A stretch of DNA of 64,000 nucleotides from Mangrovimicrobium sp048323675 (GCF_048323675.1 NZ_JBLWFK010000006.1:320161-384160), one strand, 5' to 3'; positions 1 through 8,916 are shown, numbered from the stretch's first letter. The notes: a model not told the origin generated them from the sequence alone. Translations and numbers: made by a program.

Positions 1-39
1 TTTTTTTATTCCCCGCCATACACACGGAATACAGGCACG

Positions 40-798
40 ATGACTCTGAACAGCTTTGCCAACCGCACAGTCCTGATCACCGGCGCGGCGGGCGGCTTCG
101 GCAGCCTGCTGGCGGAGGAACTCGCCAGCGCCGGCGCGCGCCTCTGCCTCAGCGACTACGACAGCAGCGGACTGGAAGCCGTGGTCGACGCCCTGCGCAG
201 CCGCGGTGCGCAGGTGTTTGGGGTGGTGAGCGACGTCAGCAAGGAACTGCAGGTCCGGCAGATGGTGGAGCGCTGCGTGACGGAGTTCGGCCGGCTCGAT
301 ATCGCCGTCAACAACGCCGGCCTGTCGGCCCCCATGAAGGCGCTGGTGGACACCACCGAGGCGGACCTGGACCGGAACTTCGCGGTCAACGCCAAGGGCG
401 TGTTCTTCGGCATGAAATACCAGATAGTGCAGATGCTTGCCCAGGGCGGGGGCATCATCCTCAACGTGGCCTCCAAGGCAGGACTCGGCGGAGCGCCCAA
501 ACTCGCCGCCTATTGCGCGGCCAAACACGCGGTAGTCGGCCTGTCCCGCACCGCGGCCATCGAATATGCCGCAAAGGGAATCCGCGTCAACGCCATCTGC
601 CCCTACTACAGCCCCACCCCCCTGGTCACTGAGGGCATAGACCCGGCGACCCGGGAAATGCTGGCCCGCGGCACCCCCATGAAGCGGCTGGGTGAACCCG
701 GGGAAATCGTCCAGGCGATGCTGGCGCTGATCGCACCGGAAAACAGCTACCTCAACGGCCAGGCGCTGGCGGTGGACGGCGGCGCCTCGGCGTTCTAG
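40..798 (+). CDS. SDR family NAD(P)-dependent oxidoreductase
   Basis: A 252-aa classical short-chain dehydrogenase/reductase, probably cytosolic. The Rossmann cofactor motif TGAAGGFG is at residues 14-21, NNAG is near residue 91, and the catalytic YxxxK is Y158/K162, with the partner Ser in NVASKAG just before it. The length is normal for the family. The C-terminal region carries the usual GEPGEIVQAM...YLNGQALAVDGG ending. The substrate cannot be told from sequence. No operon partner is visible: the next gene is on the opposite strand and converges. The ATG at 40 is the first in-frame start in the window, so a longer upstream start is possible but unlikely. Confidence 0.9.
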   Translation: MTLNSFANRTVLITGAAGGFGSLLAEELASAGARLCLSDYDSSGLEAVVDALRSRGAQVFGVVSDVSKELQVRQMVERCVTEFGRLDIAVNNAGLSAPMKALVDTTEADLDRNFAVNAKGVFFGMKYQIVQMLAQGGGIILNVASKAGLGGAPKLAAYCAAKHAVVGLSRTAAIEYAAKGIRVNAICPYYSPTPLVTEGIDPATREMLARGTPMKRLGEPGEIVQAMLALIAPENSYLNGQALAVDGGASAF

Positions 799-871
799 GA
801 TCGCACCCCACCCGGCCCGACATGCCTGCGCCCCTTAGCGTGGCTGCGCTATCCCGACCACCGGCGCGAAT

Positions 872-1510
872 TCAAACATGGACCACGTGCCAGACCTGTT
901 CACGCGCCGGGCATTTGCCCTTCAGGCCGCCCTCCACCACCTGGTCATCGAGCAGCGCCAGACTATAGCGCTCGCCATAGTGCTGCCGCAGGACTTGCTC
1001 ATCGATGGAGAACGGCGGGCCGGGCATGGCCGCCTGGTCGTAGACCAGCGTCACCAGCAGTTGCGGTGCGCCGGCGGACAGGGCCGGCAGGTGCCCGGTG
1101 TAGCGGCTGCGCAGGGGCTCCGGCAGGGCGACCAGCGCGGCGCGGTCATAGACGAAATCCACCGCGCCGGTTGCGGCCGGTGTCAGTTCGAAAATATCGC
1201 CGACAAAAATGTCCAGCCCCTGCGCCCGGTAACAGCGCAGCGCAGCGCTGTCGTCGATCTCCGGATCGATGGCGAGTGCGGCGAACAACTGCTGGACCGC
1301 GCTCTCCACCAGTTCCACAGCGACAACCCGGTAGCCGGCACCGAGCAGCCAGGCAATATCCAGCGACTTGCCGCACAGCGGCACGAGGACCCTGGCGCCC
1401 GGCGGGGGCGCTACTTGGGGGAACAAGCGCAGCAACAGGGGATTCGGTGCATCGAGGTGAAAACCCAGTTCACCGCTGCTCCATTTCGCGTTCCAGTAGC
1501 CGGGTTCCAT
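872..1510 (-). CDS. tpm: thiopurine S-methyltransferase
   Basis: A 212-aa SAM-dependent methyltransferase of the TPMT family, which in bacteria methylates thiol, selenium or tellurium compounds. Visible hallmarks are the N-terminal YWNAKWSSGELGFH block, the SAM-binding VLVPLCGKSLD loop and the VDFVYDRAALVALP segment. The start at 1510 is chosen because an AAGGAG box sits 6-7 nt upstream; a start 36 nt further upstream would add a poorly conserved N-terminus. It lies one base after the stop codon of the yaiI-like gene, so the two are probably co-transcribed. Cytosolic. Confidence 0.93.
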   Translation of the reverse strand: MEPGYWNAKWSSGELGFHLDAPNPLLLRLFPQVAPPPGARVLVPLCGKSLDIAWLLGAGYRVVAVELVESAVQQLFAALAIDPEIDDSAALRCYRAQGLDIFVGDIFELTPAATGAVDFVYDRAALVALPEPLRSRYTGHLPALSAGAPQLLVTLVYDQAAMPGPPFSIDEQVLRQHYGERYSLALLDDQVVEGGLKGKCPAREQVWHVVHV

Positions 1511-1511
1511 G

Positions 1512-1967
1512 TCAGGTCTCCTTCGATCGTTTTGCCAGCAGCGCATCCAGGCGGTTGGCGAACTGCTGCCGGTCGCGCTGGCTGTAGGCCTGGGGCCCCG
1601 CGGAATCGATACCGCTGGAGCGCATGGTTTCCATGAAGTCGCGCATGTTCAGCCGCGACTTGATGTTGTCGGCGGTGTAACGCTCGCCGCGGGGGGTCAG
1701 TACGTAGGCCTGCTTGTCGATGACCTCCGCGGCCAGCGGAATGTCCGAGGTGATGACGAGGTCCCCCGCCTGCGCCCGCCTGACGATCTCGTCGTCGGCG
1801 ACATCGAAACCGGAGGGCACCTGCAGCATCCTGATATGCGCTGTGGCCGGCACCTGGATCGCCTGGTTGGCCACCAGCGTCAGGCTGACTCCGGTGCGCT
1901 CTGCGGCGCGAAACAGGATTTCACGCACGACGACCGGGCAGGCATCGGCGTCGACCCATATATGCAT
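1512..1967 (-). CDS. yaiI: YaiI/YqxD family protein (UPF0178, DUF188)
   Basis: A 151-aa protein of the YaiI/YqxD family. The N-terminal WVDADACP motif, the central NQAIQVP and DLVITSDIPLA segments, and the LTPRGERYTADNI segment are characteristic. The fold is PIN/NYN-like and conserved acidic residues (DAD, SD) suggest a metal-dependent nuclease, but the biochemical role is not established. It forms an apparent two-gene operon with tpm: its stop codon is one base from the tpm start. Confidence 0.93.
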   Translation of the reverse strand: MHIWVDADACPVVVREILFRAAERTGVSLTLVANQAIQVPATAHIRMLQVPSGFDVADDEIVRRAQAGDLVITSDIPLAAEVIDKQAYVLTPRGERYTADNIKSRLNMRDFMETMRSSGIDSAGPQAYSQRDRQQFANRLDALLAKRSKET

Positions 1968-2079
1968 TGGCTGATCTCGTTCAGGTACTGGCGGAAATGC
2001 CGGCCATTATCCCACATTTGCGAACCATCGGCCGGGATTGCCGCACCCGGCAGAACGCCATGCAGGATAACGGAGCGGA

Positions 2080-2529
2080 TCAGCCGGCCAGGTAGCCGGC
2101 GATAAAGTCACCCCAGGGAGGATGCTCGGCGGGATTCCAGACCGACGCGATATGCGCCTGCGCCCGTTCCAGCGGCCAGCCCAGGTGCTGGAAGGCGTAA
2201 ATTGCGTAGAATGCCGACGCCCGGTAGTTGGCGGCGCAGTGCACCAGGACCTTGCGGCCCTGCAGGGCCTGCATGGCCTGGACGAAATCCGCATAGTCGC
2301 GCGCTGTCGGGCGGGCGAAATCCACCGGGATACTGTGGTATTCCAGGCCCTGGCCCCGGACCAGGTCCTGCTCGCTGGGCAGCGCAAACTCACTGTCGTG
2401 GGGCAACAGGTTGACCACGGCCTCATACCCGGCGTCACCCAGGGTCTGCAACTGCTCCGCGGTCAACAGACCCGCGGTGGCCGTGGCGGGGTCGATCCCG
2501 ACAAAATTGTATGCCTGCTCTACGCTCAT
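2080..2529 (-). CDS. small protein-tyrosine-phosphatase-like protein (DUF442-like)
   Basis: About 149 aa from the ATG at 2529 (MSVEQAYNFVG...). The signature is VHCAANYRASAF, a C-x4-R phosphatase-like loop as in the DUF442/NADK-associated group rather than the C-x5-R of classical tyrosine phosphatases. An upstream DFARP segment may supply the general acid. An open frame extends to 2694, but the extra residues are Arg/Pro-rich and unlike a protein N-terminus. A GGAGAG box lies about 14 nt upstream of the chosen start, further than ideal. The substrate is unknown. It is transcribed away from the divergent eptA gene. Confidence 0.75.
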   Translation of the reverse strand: MSVEQAYNFVGIDPATATAGLLTAEQLQTLGDAGYEAVVNLLPHDSEFALPSEQDLVRGQGLEYHSIPVDFARPTARDYADFVQAMQALQGRKVLVHCAANYRASAFYAIYAFQHLGWPLERAQAHIASVWNPAEHPPWGDFIAGYLAG

Positions 2530-2764
2530 AAGCTGCCGATATCTCTCCGACGTCCGTACTCGCCCCGCCCCGGGTTTGCTCAGGGGGCGCAGCGCACGGG
2601 TATAATCCGGTGCTTCAGCTGCCGGCCAGATCCCGGCGCCCGGTATCGCACCATCGAACCCGGGATTTTCCCGCCGGCGCCGGCCAACTGCCACCCGACT
2701 ATAATCGCGTTAACCGGCAAATGAAATGGCCCGGCAGGCCCGTATAGTCCCCCAGCGGAGGTCC

Positions 2765-4354
2765 ATGAAAGAACGCTCCCCATCCGCCGCGATTCTGCTG
2801 ACCGCGCTGTTCCTTACGCTCACGGCCAACGCCACCTTTTTCGTGGAGAGCAGCAGGGTTTACCCGCCGGGGGAACACTACGCTTTCCTGGCCTCCCTTG
2901 CCCTCGTCCTGCTCAGCGCCACCGTATTCGCCATGGCGATGCTAGCGCTGGTACTGCCACTGCGACTGGTACTCAGTGCCTTCCTGTTGATGGCCGCGGC
3001 CGCCAGCTACTTTACCGACCACTTCGGCGTGATCATCAGCAGCGAGATGCTGCAAAACGCCCTGCAAACCGACGCCGCGGAAGTCCGCGACCTGGTGACC
3101 CTTCCCTTCATCCTGAGAATGGTGTTCCTCGGTATCCTGCCCGCGGCCCTGGTGTGGAAACTGGCCCTCCTGCAAAGCACATGGCAGCAGCGGCTTGTCC
3201 GCAGCGGCGGACTGGGGCTGGCGTCCCTGTGTCTTTCCGCTATCGTGATTTTCGGCTTCAGTGAAAGCTACGCGGGCTTCTTTCGCCAGCACAAGGCCCT
3301 GCGCACCTACACCAACCCGCTCACGCCGCTGTATTCAGCAATCCGCTACGCTGTGGAGCGGGCGGAGGATACCTCGCCACAACAACTGGCGAAGACCGCG
3401 GCCGACGCGCATGTGGCGGAAGAGGCAACAGAAGACCGCGAGCTGGTCATACTGGTTGTAGGGGAAACCGCCAGGCGCGATCGCTTCGCCCTGAACGGCT
3501 ACGCGCGGGATACCAACCCGGAGCTGTCGCGGGAAACCCGGCTGGTCAGCTACGACAACATCGTATCCTGCGGCACATCCACCGCCATCTCCGTACCCTG
3601 TATATTTTCAGAGGCCGGCCACGATGACTTTACGGTGGAAGGAGCCCGGCAGCAGGAGAACATCCTGGATATCCTGCAACGCGCGGGCGTGAGCATACTG
3701 TGGCGCGACAACAACTCCAGCTCGAAAGGCGTCGCCGACCGGGTGAACTACCAGGACTTCCGCCATCCGGACAACAACCCGGTCTGCGACAGCGAATGCC
3801 GCGATGTCGGCATGCTCTCCGGCCTCCAGGAATACATCGACAGCCAGCCGGGGGACATCCTCATCGTCCTACACCAGATGGGCAATCACGGCCCGGCCTA
3901 TTTTCGGCGCTACCCGCCTGAATTCGAATACTTTACCCCGGCCTGCCAGGCCAAAGACCTCTCCGAATGTTCCAGGGAAGAGATCGACAATGCCTACGAC
4001 AACGCCATCCGCTACACCGACTATTTCCTGTCCCGGGTGATTCAATTACTGAAACACAACACCCCGGCCTACGAAACGGCCATGCTGTATGTGAGCGACC
4101 ACGGTGAGTCCCTCGGGGAACACGGGCTCTACCTGCACGGCGCGCCCTGGTTCATCGCCCCGCAGGAGCAGGTGGCGGTACCGGTGATCCTGTGGCTGGG
4201 AGAGTCAGCGGATATCGACCTGCAGGACGCCCTGGCGCTAAAAGACCAGCGCAACTCCCACGATGCGATTTTCTATTCGCTCCTGGCCGCCTTCGAGATT
4301 GAAACCCGCGAACTGGAGCCCGGCGGCACCCTGTTCGCCGGCCCGCGCCCCTGA
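2765..4354 (+). CDS. eptA: lipid A phosphoethanolamine transferase (EptA/MCR family)
   Basis: About 529 aa. The N-terminal half holds five hydrophobic membrane segments; the C-terminal half is a periplasmic alkaline-phosphatase-like domain that moves phosphoethanolamine from phosphatidylethanolamine to lipid A. Seen: metal/catalytic motif VVGETARRDRF (E234), the nucleophile Thr in SCGTSTAISVPC (T271), HQMGNHGPAY, and the metal-binding YVSDHGESLGE near the C-terminus. Cys residues around NPVCDSECRD and PACQAKDLSECS fit the family disulfides. The ATG at 2765 gives an N-terminus like the family; GGAGG is only 3 nt upstream, so the in-frame ATG at 2726 is an alternative. Family members confer polymyxin resistance; whether this one does is untested. 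Confidence 0.93.
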   Translation: MKERSPSAAILLTALFLTLTANATFFVESSRVYPPGEHYAFLASLALVLLSATVFAMAMLALVLPLRLVLSAFLLMAAAASYFTDHFGVIISSEMLQNALQTDAAEVRDLVTLPFILRMVFLGILPAALVWKLALLQSTWQQRLVRSGGLGLASLCLSAIVIFGFSESYAGFFRQHKALRTYTNPLTPLYSAIRYAVERAEDTSPQQLAKTAADAHVAEEATEDRELVILVVGETARRDRFALNGYARDTNPELSRETRLVSYDNIVSCGTSTAISVPCIFSEAGHDDFTVEGARQQENILDILQRAGVSILWRDNNSSSKGVADRVNYQDFRHPDNNPVCDSECRDVGMLSGLQEYIDSQPGDILIVLHQMGNHGPAYFRRYPPEFEYFTPACQAKDLSECSREEIDNAYDNAIRYTDYFLSRVIQLLKHNTPAYETAMLYVSDHGESLGEHGLYLHGAPWFIAPQEQVAVPVILWLGESADIDLQDALALKDQRNSHDAIFYSLLAAFEIETRELEPGGTLFAGPRP

Positions 4355-4367
4355 TCCGCCGGGGCTG

Positions 4368-4646
4368 TCAGGGCGCGCTGCCGCCGAGCGCCTGGCGCAC
4401 CTCCGCCGGGCTCAGCCCCTCGATTGCAACCACCTTGTTCGGCGAACTGCCGCCAGAAACAATCGCCAGCGCGCTTTCCTGCAGCCCCAGTTCGCGGGAC
4501 AGCAGCCTGAGCAAAGCGGCATTGGCCTTGCCCTTCTCCGGCGGCGCGGACAGGCGCACCTTCAGCCGGTCGTCCAGCCAGCCGGCAATGCCCGAGCTCG
4601 ACGCCCCGGGTACAACCTTTACTTTCAGCTTTGCGCTAGCGCCCAT
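4368..4646 (-). CDS. yggU: DUF167/YggU family protein
   Basis: A 92-aa protein with the DUF167 core: KVKVVPGASSSGI, then RLKVRLSAPPEKGKANAALLRLL, then SGGSSPNKVV. The function is unknown; the fold is a small alpha/beta domain. The ATG at 4646 is chosen because GGAG lies 7 nt upstream; longer in-frame starts add Arg-rich sequence not seen in the family. It ends 13 bp from the convergent eptA stop. The next upstream gene on the same strand ends about 60 bp away, so co-transcription is possible. Confidence 0.85.
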   Translation of the reverse strand: MGASAKLKVKVVPGASSSGIAGWLDDRLKVRLSAPPEKGKANAALLRLLSRELGLQESALAIVSGGSSPNKVVAIEGLSPAEVRQALGGSAP

Positions 4647-4705
4647 GCCCGACTCCGGAAGCGGGATGCTTTTACGCCGGGGATTACCGACACCTTGAGA
4701 ACCGC

Positions 4706-5290
4706 CTATTGCAGCGCGACCCGCTGCCCCGTGGTCTTGTAGTACCCGTAGACGACAAAGCACAGCGACAGCAGCTGCTGCCCCATGAGTATATGCTTTT
4801 CCTGCAGCAGCATCAGGGACGCCATGCTGACATTCATGAGCATGAAAAACAGCCAGCCACCGGGGTTGTTCCTGGCCAGGAGGTAGCTGCCCAGGAGAAA
4901 GCCGAACATGACCCCTATCTCCAGCAACTGGGAGAGCGAGGTAAGGCCGCCGTGGTGATACAGGCTGACCAGCACGCCGAACGCCAGCGAGCCGTAGGTA
5001 CAGACGGAAACCACCCGGTTGAACAGCCGGTTGACCCGCTGGTGGTCGTGAATGGTGTTGTAGAGACCCAGCAGCATGGCGGGAATACCGCCCGCCTCGA
5101 TCGACGCGGCTATCCAGTCATGCTTCCCGACCAGGATAATGACCCAGGCCGGAACGCCGACGATATAGATGGCCCAGCCGGCGATTTTCAGCTGCCGCCG
5201 GAGCGACGCCTCCTGGCCGACCGACACGGCAAATAAAATCTTGTTCGACAGGTAGCAAAGGCCACCCCACAGCTGTAATGCCAAATCCAT
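4706..5290 (-). CDS. multi-pass membrane protein of unknown function
   Basis: 194 aa from the ATG at 5290 (MDLALQLWGGL...). Six or so hydrophobic segments of 18-22 residues cover most of the length, with the charged loop NTIHDHQRVNRLFNRV in the middle. The last third (GSYLLARNNPGGWLFFMLMN...GYYKTTG) weakly recalls the PnuC vitamin-transporter pattern (Arg-x-x-Gly-Trp, Asn-rich helix, terminal Tyr-Tyr), but I would not assign a substrate. A longer start at 5359 is possible; the chosen start has only a weak GGAACA box. Inner membrane by hydrophobicity. Confidence 0.6.
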   Translation of the reverse strand: MDLALQLWGGLCYLSNKILFAVSVGQEASLRRQLKIAGWAIYIVGVPAWVIILVGKHDWIAASIEAGGIPAMLLGLYNTIHDHQRVNRLFNRVVSVCTYGSLAFGVLVSLYHHGGLTSLSQLLEIGVMFGFLLGSYLLARNNPGGWLFFMLMNVSMASLMLLQEKHILMGQQLLSLCFVVYGYYKTTGQRVALQ

Positions 5291-5440
5291 AAAACAGAAC
5301 TGTTCCAAGCGGGAAAAAGAGCCCCAAAGGGGTGCAGGTAACCAGGGTATCGCGACCAAAGGAGTGATTTCAGCAACATCTATGCCATAGCGTTCCGGCA
5401 GGAAGACCGCTGGAGAAAACCCGCCGATTGGCAGGTCGCT

Positions 5441-5674
5441 TCAGTCGAAGGTGATATCAATGGAGATATTCTTTCCGATCAGAAACAGGTAAACCAGGCT
5501 GGCCACCATCAGGAACAGGGGAATTCTCAGGTTTTTCTGTCGCACCGCAAAATACAGTTGCGCCAACGGCGGCAGTAGCAGGTTCAGCAACCCGCGGAGC
5601 ACGGACACCCTCACGCCGAGGACCACTGACCACAGCCAGGAGGCGACAAACACCGCCATTACCACCACACCCAC
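5441..5674 (-). CDS. small inner-membrane protein, unknown
   Basis: A 77-aa protein made of two or three hydrophobic helices separated by the short basic loop RQKNLRIP, ending with an acidic tail. The frame opens with a GTG at 5674 behind an AGAGG box; an internal ATG at 5659 is an alternative start. I do not recognise a family. It lies between two other small membrane-protein genes on the same strand, which suggests an envelope role but nothing specific. Confidence 0.5.
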   Translation of the reverse strand: MGVVVMAVFVASWLWSVVLGVRVSVLRGLLNLLLPPLAQLYFAVRQKNLRIPLFLMVASLVYLFLIGKNISIDITFD

Positions 5675-5771
5675 GACTGCAACACCTCTGGCGACACGGC
5701 GCCGATCGTTAGCGGGAAATCAACCTCGCGAATCTACACCGCGGTACCCGCCAATGCCAGTGCAAGTCCGC

Positions 5772-6017
5772 CTAGATCAGGAACTTGTACAGGGCGTAGA
5801 TCGCGCTTACACCGATGATCAGGATAATGATACGGCCTATTCCGGTATCCGCCTCGGGCACCTGGTGGCCGCCGTCCCCCGTCTCGGACTCACAATAGCC
5901 ATCGACTAGCTCCTTGGCTTCCTTGAGCCCGATCCCATGGGCTTTGCGCAGCAATTTCACTGCGGAAACCTTTCTGTTGGCTTCAATTTCCGCGATAACT
6001 TCAGGGGGCAGGTCCAT
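5772..6017 (-). CDS. small membrane protein with ribosomal L7/L12 C-terminal-like domain
   Basis: An 81-aa protein. Residues 1-42 contain KVSAVKLLRKAHGIGLKEAKELVDGY, which closely matches the helix-turn-helix of the ribosomal protein L7/L12 C-terminal domain (consensus VREITGLGLKEAKDLVE). It continues into an acidic linker (ESETGDGGH) and one C-terminal transmembrane helix (GRIIILIIGVSAIYALYKFL). GTGAGG lies about 7 nt before the ATG. This fused layout recurs as a small family in proteobacteria. The L7/L12-like part would face the cytoplasm if the C-terminal helix is a tail anchor. Function unknown. Confidence 0.75.
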   Translation of the reverse strand: MDLPPEVIAEIEANRKVSAVKLLRKAHGIGLKEAKELVDGYCESETGDGGHQVPEADTGIGRIIILIIGVSAIYALYKFLI

Positions 6018-6135
6018 CGACGGGGCCTCACTTCAACTGGTTATTGGCACAATATGCCCTGGCGTCGGGCAGTTTATGCCCTTTATTTTCTCACCGCCTG
6101 CAGGTTGCTCGTTTCTGAACTGGCACCTGCCCACG

Positions 6136-6546
6136 CTAGCCGTGGACCCACTTCTCCATTCCGGGGCGGTTGGCAGGCCTGCTCCTGAAACCAAATTTTT
6201 CATACAGGGGAGCCACTCCCTCGGCGGCCATCAGGCCAATAAATGCACCCGGTGTCGCCCTCGCCAATATTAACTGATTCAGCTTATCCATGATGTCACG
6301 GCCGACGCCGCGGCCCCGGTACTCCGGCAACACGACAATGTCCTGGACATAAAAATAGATATGGCCATCGCCCACTACACGGCCCATGCCGATCACTTCG
6401 CCATCCACCAGGGCGCAGACAAAAAAGATCGTCGCCTGCAACCCGGCTTCGGCGCTGTCCCGGTCGTGGTTATGCCAGCCCACCGCGGATCGCAGGCCCT
6501 GGTACTCATCAACGGATGCGAACCTCTCAACGATTTTGCAGTTCAT
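6136..6546 (-). CDS. GNAT family N-acetyltransferase
   Basis: A 136-aa single-domain acetyltransferase. The acetyl-CoA binding motif is clear: VQDIVVLPEYRGRGVGRDIMDKL (Q/RxxGxG/A form). Motif B is GVAPLYEKFGF. The ATG at 6546 has a strong GGGAGG box 6 nt upstream and is preferred over an in-frame start at 6612. The acceptor substrate is unknown. Monocistronic as far as can be seen. Confidence 0.88.
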   Translation of the reverse strand: MNCKIVERFASVDEYQGLRSAVGWHNHDRDSAEAGLQATIFFVCALVDGEVIGMGRVVGDGHIYFYVQDIVVLPEYRGRGVGRDIMDKLNQLILARATPGAFIGLMAAEGVAPLYEKFGFRSRPANRPGMEKWVHG

Positions 6547-6627
6547 CGTAACCTCCCTGTTTCCCATTACTTCAAGGATGAAAATCGCCAGTGATTTTCG
6601 ATAGCCACACACCTCATGAAGCGGATT

Positions 6628-7239
6628 TCACATGATCTTGATCGCCATGTCCTCCAGGGTGTTGGCGGTAACGTGCATGCGTTTTGCGATTTCCTTCAAC
6701 TGCGCCAGGATATCCTTGTGAATGATGATGTGCTTGAAGTCGTCCTGTTGCAGCAACTGCGCAACGTGCCGGGCGCGGAATTCCACCAGCAGGTCATACT
6801 TATCATGAATCAATCCGATATCGGGCAATTGCTTCCTGGAGAGTTGCCTGAAGCCGTCTTCCAGCAGGCTCGCCATATCCCTGAGCAGTTCGAAAATATC
6901 GCGATAAGCATCCAGCTCCTGTTTATTGTGATACGCGTCCACTTCAACTGCGAAGTGCTTGACGCTTAGCGCAATCCAGTCGAGTTGGGTGATAAATCGG
7001 AAAATGGATTCCTTGTCATAGGGCGCAATAAAGACGTCCAGCAGCTCCTTCATGTTTTTTTCCTTGATCGCCCTGGTTTCGTCGGTCTTGGCGCCGATGG
7101 CACTGAAAGCCTGCTCGTCATGGAGAATGTAGGCGGCGTGGAGATCCTGCACGATCTTCCTCGTGGCCGAGGTCTGTGCCAGCAGCGCCGCTGCGAGGTC
7201 CACATCTTTTGGCAGAACGAATTTCTGGATAAATCCCAT
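6628..7239 (-). CDS. DUF47 family protein, PhoU-like partner of phosphate transporter
   Basis: 203 aa, beginning MGFIQKFVLPKDVD. The all-helical DUF47 (PhoU-related) pattern is evident, rich in Asp/Glu/His helices. These proteins accompany Pit-type phosphate transporters and modulate them. The gene begins 2 nt after the pit stop codon (TGATCATG), with GGGGGTGA as likely ribosome site, so the two are translationally coupled. A start at 7347 would overlap the pit gene extensively and is rejected. Confidence 0.88.
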   Translation of the reverse strand: MGFIQKFVLPKDVDLAAALLAQTSATRKIVQDLHAAYILHDEQAFSAIGAKTDETRAIKEKNMKELLDVFIAPYDKESIFRFITQLDWIALSVKHFAVEVDAYHNKQELDAYRDIFELLRDMASLLEDGFRQLSRKQLPDIGLIHDKYDLLVEFRARHVAQLLQQDDFKHIIIHKDILAQLKEIAKRMHVTANTLEDMAIKIM

Positions 7240-7241
7240 GA

Positions 7242-8279
7242 TCACCCCCACAGTTTGAGGAACACGAAACAATACAGCCAGCCCAGGGATATGGACACCG
7301 GCACATTCAAAAACCACCCCGCGACGATGCCCCGCGCGGTTTGCCACCTCACATGCTGCGGTTTTTCCGCCGCGCCATTACCCAGCAGGGTCGCCGTCAC
7401 AACCTGGGTAGTAGAAGTGGGAGCGCCGATCATCGTGGCAATGCTGTTTACCAGCGCAGAGCCCAGTTGATTGGCCACCGAGTGAATGACCTTCACGTGA
7501 AACAGGCCGAAGCCCAGTGTCTTGATAATACGCCAGCCGCCAAACATGGTCCCCAGGGTAATGGCTGACGCACACAGGGCGATCGCCCACACCGGAATTG
7601 AAAACTCGGTAGTGACGCCACTGGCGAGCAGAATCATACCGATAACCGCCATGCCCTTCTGCGCATCATTGGCCCCATGGGAAAAACCGAGCCACGCCAC
7701 ACTCACATACTGGGAGACCACAAAGAATCTGGCGACCTTCACCGTGGCCCGGCGCAACAGGAAAAAAATCAGTTTCATCACCAGGAAGCCGATAACAAAG
7801 CCAAAGAAGGGCGACACAAACAGGCCCGCCACGACCTTCATGATTCCCTCCAGCCGACCGTGCTGCAAGGCCTCAATACCCCAGGTGATATGCGCGCTGC
7901 CTACGCAGTACAAACCCGCACCCACCAGCCCGCCGGCAAGGGAATTGGAGGATGAGGAGGGAAAACCCAGGCGCCAGGTGACCAGATTGTAGGACACGGC
8001 GGCCAGCAGGGCGGCAATAACCAGGCTTTCCCCTTCGATGGTCGATGCCGCGCTCAAATCCACAAAGGTACCAACCGTATCCGCTACCGCCAGACCCACG
8101 GTAAACGGCGCAACAAAGGTAAAGAAGGTCACGATACCGATGGCCACGCCCGGTTTCATGGCGCGCGAAGCGATCGCCGTGGCCACCATATCGGCGGCGT
8201 CGTGGAAGCCGTTGGTAAAATCGAACACAGCCACCAGCACCACCACCAGGACCAGTAATACGGTTACCAGATCCATCAC
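7242..8279 (-). CDS. Pit-family inorganic phosphate transporter
   Basis: A 345-aa inner-membrane permease of the PiT family, importing phosphate (as metal-phosphate) with protons or cations. The duplicated family signatures are present: NGFHDAADMVAT near residue 23 and GFSHGANDAQKGMAVIGM in the second half, plus SSSNSLAGG and its counterpart GAPTSTTQVV. About ten membrane segments. It is the first gene of a two-gene operon with the DUF47 protein. MM at the start means 8279 or 8276 could be used. It lies directly beyond the last cassette of the integron and is taken as the chromosomal boundary. Confidence 0.92.
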   Translation of the reverse strand: MMDLVTVLLVLVVVLVAVFDFTNGFHDAADMVATAIASRAMKPGVAIGIVTFFTFVAPFTVGLAVADTVGTFVDLSAASTIEGESLVIAALLAAVSYNLVTWRLGFPSSSSNSLAGGLVGAGLYCVGSAHITWGIEALQHGRLEGIMKVVAGLFVSPFFGFVIGFLVMKLIFFLLRRATVKVARFFVVSQYVSVAWLGFSHGANDAQKGMAVIGMILLASGVTTEFSIPVWAIALCASAITLGTMFGGWRIIKTLGFGLFHVKVIHSVANQLGSALVNSIATMIGAPTSTTQVVTATLLGNGAAEKPQHVRWQTARGIVAGWFLNVPVSISLGWLYCFVFLKLWG

Positions 8280-8330
8280 TTGTTCTCGGTGGAATTGAGT
8301 TCAGTAATAATGTAGACGAAAGGAGACGGT

Positions 8331-8402
8331 GACTAACAGGAAATGTGCCACGAGAGATTCAATGGCAGCCTGCGGAGTCGCTTGTGGCTGGCCTGCTCAG
8401 GC
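8331..8402 (-). other. candidate terminal attC (cassette 6)
   Basis: R'' GCCTGAGC overlaps the DUF2938 stop codon; L'' GCCACAAGCGA matches the complement of L' (GCCACGAGAGA) at 9 of 11; R' GTTAGTC at 8331-8337. The core is imperfect, so this may be decayed or coincidental. Confidence 0.5.
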
Positions 8403-8885
8403 AATCAACCCGTTAGTGGCCAGCCAGGCAAAGTAGAGCGCCAGGCCGAAAACGGAGTGAATAACCAGATTTTGCAGCCTGACGACATTGGGCCTTGGCG
8501 CTTTGGATGCGCAAACCCCCAACCCCAGCCCGGGCTGCAAGATGAACCACGGTGATACGACAGTCACCAGACCAAAAACCCAGCCTGAGAGCAAAGTGGG
8601 CTCGTTTCCGAGCGCAAGGATTACAATTGCCGTGTACAACAAGGCATAGGCTATACCTATCAGGTAATGGAATACCCAGCCCAGCGCCAGTTCATGCTTT
8701 ACCGGGGCAGCGGCGCTTATTGGATCATGAACAAATACCCCGCGCGGAACATGCCCCAGCCAACGCCCAACCATTGACCAGTTGGTGGTCGGTGTCCCCA
8801 GAAGTTTGTGCGACAGAGCGGCCCACAGATCAATCGCTACTGTGGCGACGACGCCAAGCACCAGAATGTGAATTATCAGCTCCAT
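8397..8885 (-). CDS. DUF2938 family membrane protein (integron cassette 6)
   Basis: A 162-aa protein with about four membrane helices and the DUF2938 pattern: SHKLLGTPTTNWSMVGRWLGHVPRGVFVHDPI, then FHYLIGIAYALLY, then SPWFILQPGLGLGVCASK. Function unknown. The stop codon lies inside what looks like the R'' box of a degenerate attC (8331-8402), and the gene starts 30-odd bases after the previous attC, so I place it as the last cassette of the integron. The alternative is that it is a fixed chromosomal gene flanking the array. Confidence 0.8.
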   Translation of the reverse strand: MELIIHILVLGVVATVAIDLWAALSHKLLGTPTTNWSMVGRWLGHVPRGVFVHDPISAAAPVKHELALGWVFHYLIGIAYALLYTAIVILALGNEPTLLSGWVFGLVTVVSPWFILQPGLGLGVCASKAPRPNVVRLQNLVIHSVFGLALYFAWLATNGLIA

Positions 8886-8916
8886 GACAGTGATATAAAC
8901 CCTGAAAATGGACTAT

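Noticed and set aside
4706..5290. Assigning PnuC (nicotinamide riboside transporter)
   Set aside because: Only the last third vaguely fits; the key motifs are not clear, so it is left as an unknown membrane protein.
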